A program made the translations under genes and the position numbers. DNA of 64,000 nt from Cognatilysobacter xinjiangensis (GTDB taxonomy: Bacteria > Pseudomonadota > Gammaproteobacteria > Xanthomonadales > Xanthomonadaceae): NCBI RefSeq assembly GCF_014651995.1, contig NZ_BMXY01000005.1:1-64000 (forward strand). Direction: 5' to 3'. Of this stretch, positions 15,027 through 24,365 are shown one piece after another. The notes below the pieces were generated by a model that saw nothing but the letters and a program-made list of their open reading frames with translations, had not been told where the DNA came from and did no database searches. Position 1 is the stretch's first letter, and every line of letters begins with the position of its first letter.

Positions 15027-17963
15027 ATGCCTGCCCCCGTTTCCTGGTCGTTCGAAGACGCCTTCCACCATGCGACGGGCGGGCTGGCGCTGGTCGGCCT
15101 GGACGGCCGCTGGCTGGAGGCCAACGACGCCGCCTGCGACCTGCTCGGGCGCACGCGCGGGCATCTGGTCGGGCGCTCGCTGTTCGGCGCCTGCGAGCTG
15201 GAGGATGCGCTCGCGCTGATGCGGCGCATCGCCGCGGTCGTCGACCACGGCCTGCAGGCCTTCGCCCAGGAGCTGCGCCTGCCGCGACTGGACGGCAGCC
15301 AGAGCTGGCTGCGGCTGTCCTGCTCGACGATTCCCGATGCCGACGGCGCACCGGCCTATCTCGCGGTGTCGTTGGTCGACGTGACCGCGCAGCGCGAGGC
15401 CTGCGCCGAGCGGGACGCCTTCTACGACCTCTGCCCCGACCCGCTGGTGATCGCCACCCAGGACGGCTTCATCGTGCGCGCCAACGCCGCATGGGAAGCC
15501 GCGCTGGGCTGGTCGACCGCCGACATGCGCGCGACGCCCTTCCTCGATTTCGTGCATCCGGACGATCGCGAGCGCACCGCGGCGGAAGTCGCGCGCATTC
15601 GCGCCGGCGAAGGCACGCCGCGCTTCCGCAACCGCTACCGCACGCGCAGCGGCGGCCATCGCTGGCTGGAATGGCAGACGCGCCTGGGCGAGGACGGCCG
15701 CATCTACGCGATCAGCCGCGACGTCACCGAGCAGCAGCAGGCGATGCTGATCTTCGATGCGGAGATGCAGCGCCGTCGCCAGCGCCTGGACGAGGCCGAG
15801 CAACGCCTCGGCGTGCACGTCAACAACACCCCGCTCGCGGTGGTGGAGTTCGACGAGCGCCTGCGCGTGCGTCGCTGGTCGCCGCGCGCCGAGGCGCTGT
15901 TCGGCTGGTCCGAAGAGGAAGTGATCGGCGACCGCCCCGACCAGTGGCGCTTCATCCACGAGGACGATGCCGACGCGGTCGCCACCGCGATGCTTTCGCT
16001 GGTGACCGGCGAGGCGCCGAGCCAAGTGATGCGCAACCGCAACTACACCCGCGACGGCGCGGTGGTGCACTGCGAATGGTTCCATTCGGCGGTGTTCGAC
16101 GACGACGGCGCGCTGCTGTCGCTGCTCGCGTTCGCGCAGGACATCAGCGCGCGCGTGCACGCCGAGGCCGAGGCCGCCGAGCGCGAGGCGCTGTTCCGCG
16201 CCACCTTCGAGCAGGCGCCGGTGGGCATCGTGCACGTCGACGTCGACGGGCGCCTGCTGCGCGTCAACCAGACCTTCTGCGACTTCGTCGGCCACCCGGC
16301 GGAATGGCTGGTCGAGATGGGCATCCGCGCCGTCAGCCATGCCGAGGATGTCGACGCCGAACTCGGCCTGCTGCGGCAGGTGCTGGACGGGCGCATCGAC
16401 CGCTACGAGATGCGCAAGCGCTACGTGCATCGCGACGGCCGCCTGCTGTGGGGCCAGCTGACCGTGTCGCTGCGACGCGACGACGACGGCCAGCCGCTGC
16501 ACTTCATCGCGGTGGTCGAGGACATCGCCGCGACGGTGCAGGCCGAGACGGCGCTGCGCCGCGCGCACGATGAACTCGAGCAGCGCGTCGCCGAGCGCAC
16601 GCGCGAGCTGGAAAGCGCGAACCGCACGCTGGCGGTGGAGGTCGAGCAGCGCCGCGAGGCCGAGGGCGCGCTGCGCGAGAGCGAGGTGCGCATGCGCGCG
16701 ATCCTCGAGAACTCGCACGACGCCTTCATCGCGATGGACGAGGCCGGCTGCGTCGTCGAATGGAACCGCTCGGCCGAGGCCATCTTCGGCTGGCGCCGCG
16801 CCGAGGTGGTCGGGCGCCCGCTCAATGCCTTCATCGTGCCGGACCGGTTCCAGTCGCTGCATGGCGAGAGCATGGCCGCCCGCTACCTCGCCGGTGGCGG
16901 CAGCCGTGTGCTGGACCAGCGCCTGGAACTGCCCGCGCGGCACCGCAACGGACACGAGTTCCCGGTCGAGGTCACCGTGAACCTGGTGCGCCTGGGCGGC
17001 CGCCATCTTTTCACCGCGTTCCTGCACGACATCTCCGAGCGCGTCGCCGCCGAGCGCCAGCTGCGCGAGAGCGAGGCGCGCCTGCGCACCATCACCGACA
17101 ACGTGCCGGCGATGATCGCCCACGTTGGCCCGGACCTGCGCTTCCGCTTCGCCAACAGCGCCTACTGCGAATGGTTCGACCGCTCGGACGACATCGCAGG
17201 GCTGCACGTGCGCGACGTGATCGGCGAGGAGGGCTACGCGCGCGCCTTGCCGCAGATCGAGCGCGCGCAGTCCGGCCAGCGCGGCGCGCTGGACCGCATG
17301 CGCCTGCAACCCGACGGCAGCGAGCGCCACTCTCACGTGGTGCTGATCCCGGACGCCACCAGCCTCGCCGACGGCGCCTTCGGCTTCTTCGTGGCCGCCC
17401 ACGACGTCACCACGCACAAGCACATCGCCCAGGTGATGGAGCAGCGCGCGCTGCGCGACGAACTCACCGGCCTGCCGAACCGCGCGGCCTGGATGCAGGC
17501 GATGGAGGAGCGCATCGTCGAAGGCGCGCCGGACGCGGCGGTGATGTTCCTCGACCTCGACGATTTCAAGCAGGTCAACGACGCGCACGGCCACGAGGTG
17601 GGCGACGCGGTGCTGCGCGAGTTCGCCGTGCGCCTGCGCCGCTGTGTGCGCGGCACCGATTTCGTCGCGCGCCTGGCCGGCGACGAATTCGTGGTGCTGC
17701 TGCAGGGTGCAGGCGACATGGCGGCGGTGGCCACGCGCGTCGCGCAGTCGATCACCGCGGCGATGGACGCACCGTTCGAGATCGGCGCGCTGCGGCTGCC
17801 CATGGCCGGCAGCATCGGCGTCGCCCTGCAGGAAGGCAGCGGCTGCGACGGCCAGCACCTGCTGCGCGCGGCCGACACCGCCATGTACGCGGCCAAGCGC
17901 GATCGCGCGGCGCCGCGCTACCGCCTGGTGGGCGTGGACGCCGTCGCCGCGCCGGCCGCCTAG
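15027..17963 (+). CDS. Six-PAS diguanylate cyclase (AGDEF variant)
   Basis: The 978-residue cytoplasmic protein contains six PAS domains (about residues 10-120, 130-245, 265-385, 390-505, 555-675, 680-800), a coiled coil at 505-550 and a C-terminal GGDEF domain (about 805-970). The active loop reads AGDEF (884-888) rather than GGDEF, a variant known to be active in some cyclases. An RxxD inhibitory site (RGTD, Arg875) lies at the correct five-residue spacing. The expected role is c-di-GMP synthesis in response to redox, light or small ligands. No EAL domain is present. It is divergent from the poly-HAMP kinase gene across about 200 bp. Confidence 0.9.
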   Translation: MPAPVSWSFEDAFHHATGGLALVGLDGRWLEANDAACDLLGRTRGHLVGRSLFGACELEDALALMRRIAAVVDHGLQAFAQELRLPRLDGSQSWLRLSCSTIPDADGAPAYLAVSLVDVTAQREACAERDAFYDLCPDPLVIATQDGFIVRANAAWEAALGWSTADMRATPFLDFVHPDDRERTAAEVARIRAGEGTPRFRNRYRTRSGGHRWLEWQTRLGEDGRIYAISRDVTEQQQAMLIFDAEMQRRRQRLDEAEQRLGVHVNNTPLAVVEFDERLRVRRWSPRAEALFGWSEEEVIGDRPDQWRFIHEDDADAVATAMLSLVTGEAPSQVMRNRNYTRDGAVVHCEWFHSAVFDDDGALLSLLAFAQDISARVHAEAEAAEREALFRATFEQAPVGIVHVDVDGRLLRVNQTFCDFVGHPAEWLVEMGIRAVSHAEDVDAELGLLRQVLDGRIDRYEMRKRYVHRDGRLLWGQLTVSLRRDDDGQPLHFIAVVEDIAATVQAETALRRAHDELEQRVAERTRELESANRTLAVEVEQRREAEGALRESEVRMRAILENSHDAFIAMDEAGCVVEWNRSAEAIFGWRRAEVVGRPLNAFIVPDRFQSLHGESMAARYLAGGGSRVLDQRLELPARHRNGHEFPVEVTVNLVRLGGRHLFTAFLHDISERVAAERQLRESEARLRTITDNVPAMIAHVGPDLRFRFANSAYCEWFDRSDDIAGLHVRDVIGEEGYARALPQIERAQSGQRGALDRMRLQPDGSERHSHVVLIPDATSLADGAFGFFVAAHDVTTHKHIAQVMEQRALRDELTGLPNRAAWMQAMEERIVEGAPDAAVMFLDLDDFKQVNDAHGHEVGDAVLREFAVRLRRCVRGTDFVARLAGDEFVVLLQGAGDMAAVATRVAQSITAAMDAPFEIGALRLPMAGSIGVALQEGSGCDGQHLLRAADTAMYAAKRDRAAPRYRLVGVDAVAAPAA

Positions 17964-17966
17964 CGG

Positions 17967-19266
17967 TTACGGCGCGTAGGCCGACTCGCCGTGCGTGGCG
18001 ATGTCGAGCCCTTCGCGCTCGTCGTCGGCCTCCAGTCGCAATGGCATTACGCGCGCCAGCAGCGCCAGCGAGGCCGCGGTCACCAGCCCGGACAGCAGCA
18101 GCGTCGCCACGATGCCGACCGCCTGCACGCCCAGCTGCCGCACCATCGAATAGTTGGCGCCCATCGCGCCGCCGAGCACGGGCGCGCTGAACACCGCAGT
18201 GAGCAGCGCGCCGACGATGCCGCAGACGCCGTGGATGCCGAACACGTCGAGCGTGTCGTCGATGCGCAGGCGGTGCTTGAGCGCGCCCACGCCCCAGAAG
18301 CCCGCGAGCCCGCCCGCAGCGCCGGTCAGCAGCGCACCGCCGACGCCGACGGTGCCGCAGGCCGGGGTGATCGCCACCAGCGCCGATACCAGTCCCGACG
18401 CGGCGCCGAGCATCGACGCATGCCCGCGTCGCGCGGCCTCGATCGCGCACCAGGCCAGCACACCCGCCGCGCCGGCCACCAGGGTGTTGAGGAAGGCGAG
18501 CGCGGCGGTGCCGTTGGCCTCCAGCGCGGAACCCGCGTTGAAGCCGAACCAGCCCACCCACAGCAGCGCCGCGCCGGCCAGCGTGAGCGGCAGCGAATGC
18601 GGCGACAGGCGCTCGCGCCCGTAACCCAGCCGCGGCCCGAGCCTGCGCGCCGCCACCAGCCCGGCGATGCCGGCGTTGATGTGCACCACCGTGCCGCCGG
18701 CGAAATCCAGCGCGCCATGACCGAACAGCCAGCCGTTCGGCGACCACACCATGTGCGCGAGCGGCAGGTAGGCGAAGGTGAACCAAAGCGCCGCGAACGC
18801 CAGCAGCGCCGAAATCCGCGCGCGCTCGGCGACGCCGCCCACCACCAGCGCGGCGCTGATCGCCGCGAACGCGCCCTGGAACGCGACGTAGAGCAGCTCG
18901 GGCACGCCGACGCCGTCGGTGAACGTGGGGGCGATCGAATCCGGCCCGACGCCGCTCAGCATCGTCTTGCCGAGGCCGCCGATCAGCGCGCCGCCCCCCG
19001 TCGAAGGCGAGCGAATAGCCGTACGCAATCCACAGCACCAGCACCAGCGACGCCACCGCCAGCACCTGCACCAGCATCGACAGCACGTTCTTCGCACGCA
19101 CCAGCCCGCCGTAGAACAGCGCGAGGCCGGGCACGATCATCAGCACCACCAGCAGCGTCGCGACCATCAGCCACGCGGCATCGCCCTTGTCGACCGTCGC
19201 CTCCGCCGCATGCGCGAGCGCCGGCGCGCTGGTGGCGAGGGCGGCGATCGTGCGGGCGAGGCGCAT
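17967..19266 (-). pseudogene. amtB: Ammonium transporter AmtB, interrupted by a frameshift
   Basis: The 5' part (19266 to about 19000) encodes a Sec-type signal peptide and the first Amt segments (DAAWLMVATLLVVLMIVPGL, FYGGLVRAKNVLS, LWIAYGYSLAFDGG). The rest, from GGALIGGLGKTMLSGVGP to the C-terminus, continues in another frame and keeps the pore residues (HMVWSPNGWLF, HINAGIAGLV, GFNAGSAL, HGVCGIVGAL). The frame changes in a run of six G on the coding strand (18994-18999); removing one restores GYSLAFDGGGALIGG. This is either a true inactivating or slippage-prone tract, or a sequencing error. Intact, the protein would conduct ammonium. GGAG lies before the ATG. It follows an acetyltransferase gene in the same direction downstream of glnA. 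Confidence 0.85.
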
Positions 19267-19278
19267 GCGGGCTCCGGA

Positions 19279-19749
19279 TCAGGCGTGGGCGGGATCGAGG
19301 GCGAGCGTCATGAACGTGCTGTGTGGATCCCCGACGTAATCGCCGAACGGCCCGCAACCAACGAAACCGGCGCGGCGGTACAGCGCATGCGCGGCGGCGA
19401 ACGCGGGCGCCGTGCCGGTTTCCAGGCTCAGGCGCGCGTAGCCGCGGCGGCGCGCCTCGCCCTGTACGACGTCGAGCAGGGCGGCGGCCACGCCGCGGCG
19501 CAGGTAGGCGGGGGCGGTGCGCATGGACTTGAGCTCGCCGTGCGTGGCGTCGAGCGCCTTCAGGGCGACGCAGCCCATCGGCGCGTCGCCATCCCAGGCG
19601 ACCCAGAAAGTGATGTCGGGGGAGTTGAGCCGCTCGAGCGCGAGCGCATGCACCGATTCCGGCGGCGACAGCGACGACAGCTCGGCGAGGTGCGCGCCCA
19701 GCAGCGCGGCGACGGCGGGATGGTCGAGGTGGCCGGTGCGGATGTCCAT
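19279..19749 (-). CDS. GNAT family N-acetyltransferase
   Basis: This 156-residue protein has the GNAT acetyl-CoA motif (LKSMRTAPAYLRRGVAAALL), followed by RGYARLSLETG and a C-terminal ALYRRAGFVGCGPFGDY segment typical of small cytosolic acetyltransferases of the PhnO/YjdJ size class. The substrate is unknown. It lies between glnA and amtB with only 12 bases to the amtB start, so it probably shares that transcript. The ribosome site before the ATG at 19749 is weak. Confidence 0.85.
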   Translation of the reverse strand: MDIRTGHLDHPAVAALLGAHLAELSSLSPPESVHALALERLNSPDITFWVAWDGDAPMGCVALKALDATHGELKSMRTAPAYLRRGVAAALLDVVQGEARRRGYARLSLETGTAPAFAAAHALYRRAGFVGCGPFGDYVGDPHSTFMTLALDPAHA

Positions 19750-19803
19750 GGCGTCTTGCGGCGTCGTGGAAGCGTGGCGGTAGGTGTCGCGGATCGCGGC
19801 GCA

Positions 19804-19858
19804 GGCATCGAAACGATGCCCGCAAGCGAAGCGGCCCGGAGCTTTCGCCCCGGGCCGC
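19804..19858 (-). terminator. Two hairpins after glnA
   Basis: A 9-bp stem (19831-19839 with 19850-19858) begins eight bases after the glnA stop, and a second, 7-bp stem with an AAA loop follows at 19804-19820. Neither has a proper T tract on the minus strand, so partial termination or mRNA 3'-end protection of the abundant glnA message is more likely than full termination before the acetyltransferase-amtB genes. Confidence 0.45.
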
Positions 19859-19865
19859 CGGTCGC

Positions 19866-21275
19866 TCAGATCGTGTAGTACATCTGGTATTCCAGCGGAT
19901 GCGTCGCCGCGCGGAACGCGGTGACCTCCTTCATCTTCAGCGCGATGTAGGCATCGATGAAGTCGTCGGTGAACACGCCGCCGGCCTTGAGGAAGTCGCG
20001 ATCCTTGTCGAGCGCTTCCAGCGCCTGGTCCAGCGAATGGCAGACCGTCGGGATGTTCTTCTCTTCTTCCGGCGGCAGGTCGTAGAGGTCCTTGTCGCTC
20101 GGCGCACCCGGGTCGATCTGGTTACGGATGCCGTCCAGGCCCGCCATCATGAGCGCGGCGAAGGTGAGGTAGCCGGAGTTCATCGGATCGGGGAAACGGA
20201 TCTCGATGCGGCGCGCCTTCGGGTTGGCCACGTACGGAATGCGGCAACTCGCCGAACGGTTCGACGCCGAGTAGGCCAGCATCACCGGCGCCTCGTAGCC
20301 CGGCACCAGGCGCTTGTACGAGTTGGTCGTCGAGTTGGCGAACGCGTTGATCGCGCGCGCGTGCTTGAAGATGCCGCCGATGTACCACAGCGCCATCTGC
20401 GACAGGCCGCCGTAGCCGTCGCCGTTGAACAGGTTCTGCCCGCCCTTGGCGAGCGACTGGTGCACGTGCATGCCCGAGCCGTTGTCGCCCACCAGCGGCT
20501 TCGGCATGAAGGTCGCGGTCTTGCCGTTGCGGTGCGCGACGTTCTTGACGACGTACTTCATCGTCGTCAGCTCGTCGGCCTTCTTCACCAGCGTGTTGAA
20601 CTTGACGCCGATCTCGCACTGGCCGGCGTTCGCGACTTCATGGTGGTGCACTTCGACTTCCTGGCCGACGGCGGCCAGCGTCTTGCACATCTCCGCGCGC
20701 AGGTCGTGCAGCGAGTCGAGCGGACCGACCGGGAAGTAGCCGCCCTTCACCATCGGGCGGTAACCGGTGTTGCCGCCGGCGTATTCGGTGGCCGAGTTCC
20801 AGTGCGCTTCTTCGGAATCGACGTGGAAGAAGGTGTGGCCCATCTCGTTGGCGAAGCGCACCGAGTCGAAGATGAAGAACTCGGGCTCCGGGCCGAAGAA
20901 CGCGGTGTCGGCGACGCCCGACGACTTCAGGAAGGCCTCGGCGCGCTTGGCGATGCCGCGCGGGTCGCGCGAGTAGCCCTGCATGGTGGTCGGGTCGAGG
21001 ATGTCGCAGATCAGCACCAGCGTCGGGTCCGCGGTGAACGGATCGAGGAAGGCGGTGGAGGCGTCGGGCAGCAGCACCATGTCGGACTGCTGGATGCCGC
21101 GCCAGCCGACGATCGACGAGCCGTCGAACATCTTGCCGTCCTCGAACAGGCCGGGCTCGATGATCGAGGCCGGGAACGTCACGTGGTGCTGCACACCGCG
21201 CATGTCGGTGAAACGCAGGTCGACGAATTCGACTTTGTTGTCGCGGATGAGCTTTTCTACGTTCTCGATGGACAT
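19866..21275 (-). CDS. glnA: Glutamine synthetase type I
   Basis: The 469-residue enzyme makes glutamine from glutamate, ammonia and ATP. The beta-grasp N-terminus carries [10 protein letters not shown]; the catalytic half has EPEFFIFDS, the metal ligands around [28 protein letters not shown], and the substrate and ATP segments [19 protein letters not shown]. Near the C-terminus [10 protein letters not shown] holds the Tyr that GlnE adenylylates in GSI-beta enzymes. CGGAG lies seven bases before ATG at 21275. Upstream are a consensus sigma-54 promoter and an NtrC-type enhancer. The protein is full length with no odd residues. Confidence 0.96.
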   Translation of the reverse strand: MSIENVEKLIRDNKVEFVDLRFTDMRGVQHHVTFPASIIEPGLFEDGKMFDGSSIVGWRGIQQSDMVLLPDASTAFLDPFTADPTLVLICDILDPTTMQGYSRDPRGIAKRAEAFLKSSGVADTAFFGPEPEFFIFDSVRFANEMGHTFFHVDSEEAHWNSATEYAGGNTGYRPMVKGGYFPVGPLDSLHDLRAEMCKTLAAVGQEVEVHHHEVANAGQCEIGVKFNTLVKKADELTTMKYVVKNVAHRNGKTATFMPKPLVGDNGSGMHVHQSLAKGGQNLFNGDGYGGLSQMALWYIGGIFKHARAINAFANSTTNSYKRLVPGYEAPVMLAYSASNRSASCRIPYVANPKARRIEIRFPDPMNSGYLTFAALMMAGLDGIRNQIDPGAPSDKDLYDLPPEEEKNIPTVCHSLDQALEALDKDRDFLKAGGVFTDDFIDAYIALKMKEVTAFRAATHPLEYQMYYTI

Positions 21276-21332
21276 GGCGGCTCCGAGGGCTGGCAAGGGC
21301 GCGGCGCGGGATTGCGCTGACGGGCTCTTCAC

Positions 21333-21349
21333 AGCAAGGACGGTGCCAA
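21333..21349 (-). promoter_or_regulatory. Sigma-54 promoter of glnA
   Basis: Read leftward the sequence is TTGGCAC, five bases, TTGCT. This carries the invariant GG (-24) and GC (-12) at the right spacing and matches the TGGCAC-N5-TTGC consensus fully. The predicted start site is near 21323, leaving about 48 bases of leader before the glnA ATG. Confidence 0.85.
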
Positions 21350-21421
21350 GCGTTTCTCGGCCGCAAGCGATTGATCCGTAAGCAAACGACGGAGCGCAGC
21401 TCACCGCGGCCGCTTCATCCC

Positions 21422-21458
21422 GGTGCAATCCCGTGCCGCCTTGCACCATCGAGGTGCG
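21422..21458 (-). promoter_or_regulatory. NtrC-type enhancer upstream of glnA
   Basis: TGCACC, five bases, GGTGCG at 21442-21458 matches the NtrC dyad TGCACC-N5-GGTGCA with one mismatch. A further half-site, GGTGCA, lies at 21422-21427. The dyad centre is about 115 bp upstream of the sigma-54 -12 element, normal for an NtrC enhancer. It also lies 57 bp before the divergent uppP start, so it may affect that promoter. Confidence 0.75.
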
Positions 21459-21514
21459 GGCGCGCATGCGCTGACGCGGCCGCCGTGCATCCGTACCATC
21501 GCGGCTCGACTCCG

Positions 21515-22357
21515 ATGGCGCCCGCGATGCCCGACTTCCTGCAAGCCCTCCTGCTCGGCGTGATCGAGGGCATTACCGAGTTCCTGCCGATCTCCAGCAC
21601 GGGGCACCTGCTGATCGCCGAGCGCTGGCTCGGCCACCGCTCCGACCTGTTCAACATCGCCATCCAGGCCGGCGCGATCCTCGCGGTGGTGGCGATCTAC
21701 CGCGAGCGGCTGTGGCAGTTGGGCATGTCCTTCCTCGGTCGTGGCGACGTCGACGTGCACGGCCAGCCGGCGCGCGACTACGCGTTCAAGCTGGGCGCGG
21801 CCTTCGGCGTGACCGCGGTGCTCGGCGTGATCGTCAAGAAGGCCGGCTTCGAGCTGCCCGACGAGGTCACACCGATCGCCTGGGCGCTGATCCTCGGCGC
21901 GGGCTGGATGGTGCTGGCCGAAGTGCTGGCGGCCAAGCGTGCGGCGGCGATCGGCGAACGCGCGCGCATCACCTGGACGGTCGCGCTGCTGGTCGGCGTG
22001 GCGCAGGTGGTGGCCGGCGTGTTCCCGGGCACCTCGCGCTCGGCGGCGACGATCTTCGTCGCGCTGCTGGCGGGCACCACGTCGCGCGCGGCGGCCACCG
22101 AGTTCGCGTTCCTGGTCGGCATCCCGACCATGTTCGCGGCGACCGCCTACGAACTGATGGACGTCGCCCGCTCGGGCGAGGCCGCGGGCGAGGACTGGAC
22201 GTCGCTGGCGATCGCCTTCGTCGCCTCGGCGCTGACGGCGTTCGCGGCGGTGAAGTGGCTGCTGCGCTACATCCAGACGCACCGCTTCACCGCGTTCGCG
22301 GTGTACCGGCTGGTGCTGGGCGTGCTGCTGCTGGCGCTGGTGCCCACGGGGAGCTGA
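21515..22357 (+). CDS. uppP: Undecaprenyl-diphosphatase
   Basis: The membrane enzyme dephosphorylates undecaprenyl diphosphate to recycle the lipid carrier of peptidoglycan and polysaccharide synthesis. Both signatures of the BacA/UppP family are present: [17 protein letters not shown] near the N-terminus and [12 protein letters not shown] past the middle, with the catalytic Glu, Ser and Arg residues. About eight membrane segments fill the 280 residues. ATG codons at 21515 and 21527 are both possible; the second gives the usual N-terminus of the family. The gene is divergent from glnA. Confidence 0.93.
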   Translation: MAPAMPDFLQALLLGVIEGITEFLPISSTGHLLIAERWLGHRSDLFNIAIQAGAILAVVAIYRERLWQLGMSFLGRGDVDVHGQPARDYAFKLGAAFGVTAVLGVIVKKAGFELPDEVTPIAWALILGAGWMVLAEVLAAKRAAAIGERARITWTVALLVGVAQVVAGVFPGTSRSAATIFVALLAGTTSRAAATEFAFLVGIPTMFAATAYELMDVARSGEAAGEDWTSLAIAFVASALTAFAAVKWLLRYIQTHRFTAFAVYRLVLGVLLLALVPTGS

Positions 22358-22430
22358 TCCACGCGGGCGGTTGTCGGCGCGGAGGCGCGATGTGTTCGAC
22401 GCGACGCTCTCGAATCGCAACGATCTGCGA

Positions 22431-22448
22431 CCGCACCGAACGGTGCGG
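22431..22448. terminator. Hairpin between convergent uppP and lipoprotein genes
   Basis: An 8-bp GC-rich stem (22431-22438 with 22441-22448) sits between the two convergent stops at 22357 and 22456. It lacks a T tract on either side, so bidirectional termination is only a weak suggestion. Confidence 0.3.
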
Positions 22449-22455
22449 CGCCGGC

Positions 22456-23622
22456 TCAGCGCGCGGTGCGCGTCGTTGCGGGCGGGGTCGACGCCGCGAC
22501 CGCATCGCCCTCGAGCTTTTCCGCTTCCGCCGCCGCGGCTTCGGCCGCCGCTTCCTGGGCCAGCCGCGCCACGCGCGCGTCCTCGAGATGCAGTCGACGC
22601 TCGGCGTCGGCGAGCGGAGTCTCGTCGGGGCACTTCGCGTCCGGGAATCCGTAGGCCTCGCGCAGCTCGAGCCCGCAGCGGGTGACGTCCTCCCACGGAC
22701 GGTCCTCGATGCCGCAGCGCGCCTCGTACTGGCGCTGGAATGCGTCGCGCCGGCGCATGAAGTCCTCGCCGCACTTGCGGCGGATCACGATGCGCTCGAG
22801 GTCGTCCTGTGCGGCGTTGCGGCCGACCAGGCCGTACTCGTCGAGCTCGTCGGCGGTGAGCAAGCGCAGGCGGCGGTTGGGCACCGTCATCATCAGGTCG
22901 GCCACCGCGAGCGCGACGCCGTGGCGCTCGAAGTAGTCGCGCACCATCCGGTTGACGTTGCGCAGTTCGTCGTTGAGCTCGGCGCGCGAGGTCGCGTTGG
23001 AGCGGTCGCGCATCAGCCGGTGCACGCCGACGTTGCCGCGTGCGATGCGGTCGTCGGCCGCGGCCAGCACCAGCACGCAGGCGCTCAGGCAGTTGGCCTG
23101 CTCCTGCACGCGCACGGTCCATTTCGACGCGGCGAGGATGTCGCCCGCGCGGATCGCCTCCTCGACGTGGCCACCCGGCGAGTCGATGTCGAGCAGGCGC
23201 TCGGGTAGGTCCATGCGCTCGGCCATCGCCGACACGCGCCGCATCAGTTCGGTGAAGCCGCCATCGATGCGGCCGCTGTAGTGCAGGCGCACCAGGCCGG
23301 TGCTCTCGCACCCGGTCATGGCGTCGAACAGCGGGTAGAACTCCAGCGACTGCAGTGTGCGCGGCGCATCGTCGGCATCGTCGCGCTCGCAGCTCACCTG
23401 CGCGCGGCCGCGGTCGACCTGCGCCGGCGGCCACTGCGTGCTGGTGAGGTCGTCGACCGGCTGCGGCTGCGGCTCGTTACCGATCGGCAGCGTGGTCACC
23501 GCCTGGTCGCCGAGGGTGACCGGCATGCGCGACACGGGCGTCGGTGCCGGCCCGCAGGCCGCCAGCAGCAGCGCGAGCACGCCCGCCACGCCCCGTCCGA
23601 TCGCCTGTCCCGCCTGCCGCAC
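22456..23622 (-). CDS. Lipoprotein with ClpP/SppA-like serine protease fold
   Basis: The 388-residue protein begins with a lipoprotein signal (ALLLAACGP, Cys at residue 23). Its core resembles the COG3904 group of periplasmic crotonase/ClpP-fold proteins: LRLHYSG-like strand, LLDIDSPGGHVEEAIRAGD (oxyanion segment), then NCLSACVLVLAAADDRIARG with a candidate nucleophile Ser in the SAC motif, and GVHRL supplying a candidate His. The C-terminal 130 residues are charged with an Ala/Glu-rich coiled stretch. GTG start at 23622 is supported by GGGAGA five bases upstream. The substrate is unknown; envelope quality control is one possibility. Confidence 0.7.
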   Translation of the reverse strand: MRQAGQAIGRGVAGVLALLLAACGPAPTPVSRMPVTLGDQAVTTLPIGNEPQPQPVDDLTSTQWPPAQVDRGRAQVSCERDDADDAPRTLQSLEFYPLFDAMTGCESTGLVRLHYSGRIDGGFTELMRRVSAMAERMDLPERLLDIDSPGGHVEEAIRAGDILAASKWTVRVQEQANCLSACVLVLAAADDRIARGNVGVHRLMRDRSNATSRAELNDELRNVNRMVRDYFERHGVALAVADLMMTVPNRRLRLLTADELDEYGLVGRNAAQDDLERIVIRRKCGEDFMRRRDAFQRQYEARCGIEDRPWEDVTRCGLELREAYGFPDAKCPDETPLADAERRLHLEDARVARLAQEAAAEAAAAEAEKLEGDAVAASTPPATTRTAR

Positions 23623-23673
23623 CGCGCTCTCCCGTCACCGCACCGTCATCGCATCCTGCCGCCCCGCCGATGA

Positions 23674-23694
23674 ACCCGGGCTGGGCGCCCGGGT
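23674..23694 (-). terminator. Hairpin after the PEBP gene
   Basis: A perfect 8-bp stem (23674-23681 with 23687-23694) and five-base loop lies 20 bases past the leftward stop at 23714. It has no T tract, so it may be a weak terminator or an mRNA end-stabilising structure. Confidence 0.35.
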
Positions 23695-23713
23695 ACGTCA
23701 TCGGCCGCGCGGA

Positions 23714-24340
23714 TCAGTCCTTCACGGCGGGATTCAACGAATACGTGGCGTGGATCGCGGCCTCGGCCAGCACGTGGCCGTGCATGGCGCGGAACACGTC
23801 GTCGGAGGTGAAGCGGTCGGGCACGTCGAGGCGCTCGACATCGAGCGCGAACAGGCGGAAGAAGTAGCGGTGCAGGCGGAGGTCGTTCGGCGGCGGGAAC
23901 GGGCCGTCGTAGCCGTACCAGTCGCCGCGCATCGATGCCTCGCCGGCGAACCAGCCGGTATAGGCATTGAGGCCCTGGCGGCTCCCGGCCGGGCCGGCCG
24001 GCTGCTGCTTGCCGTGCGGCACCACGCCGTCGCTGGCGCTGCCGGCGGCGATCTCCCGCACGTCGGCCGGGATGTCGACCATCGCCCAGTGGGTGAAGTC
24101 GCAGCGCGGCTGGTCGACCGGGATCTCGACGCCGGGCTTGCCGACCATCTCCGGCACCGTCGGCACGTCCGGGTCGATCACCAGCAGTGCGAAGGACTTC
24201 GTGCCCGCGGGCACGTCGTCCCAGCGCAGGTGCGGGTTGCGGTTCGGGCCGAAGCCCGCGCCGTCCTCCGTGCGCACGCCGGCGGCGAATTCCTCCGGCA
24301 GGCGCTGGCGGTTCTGGAAGCTGTCGCTGGAAAGGCGCAT
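23714..24340 (-). CDS. YbhB/YbcL family PEBP-like protein
   Basis: The 208-residue protein belongs to the phosphatidylethanolamine-binding protein family: GPNRNPHLRWDDVPAGTKSFALLVIDPDVP (ligand pocket, CR1) and CDFTHWAMVDIPADVREI (CR2) are intact, and HRYFFRLFALDVERLDVP and HVLAEAAIHATYS close the fold. Bacterial members bind small phosphorylated or anionic ligands; their exact roles are unclear. No signal peptide is present. GGAGA lies six bases before the ATG. It is 25 bases downstream of the TPR-sulfotransferase gene and probably co-transcribed. Confidence 0.88.
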   Translation of the reverse strand: MRLSSDSFQNRQRLPEEFAAGVRTEDGAGFGPNRNPHLRWDDVPAGTKSFALLVIDPDVPTVPEMVGKPGVEIPVDQPRCDFTHWAMVDIPADVREIAAGSASDGVVPHGKQQPAGPAGSRQGLNAYTGWFAGEASMRGDWYGYDGPFPPPNDLRLHRYFFRLFALDVERLDVPDRFTSDDVFRAMHGHVLAEAAIHATYSLNPAVKD

Positions 24341-24365
24341 GGCGATCTCCGGGTTGGACGTCGGA

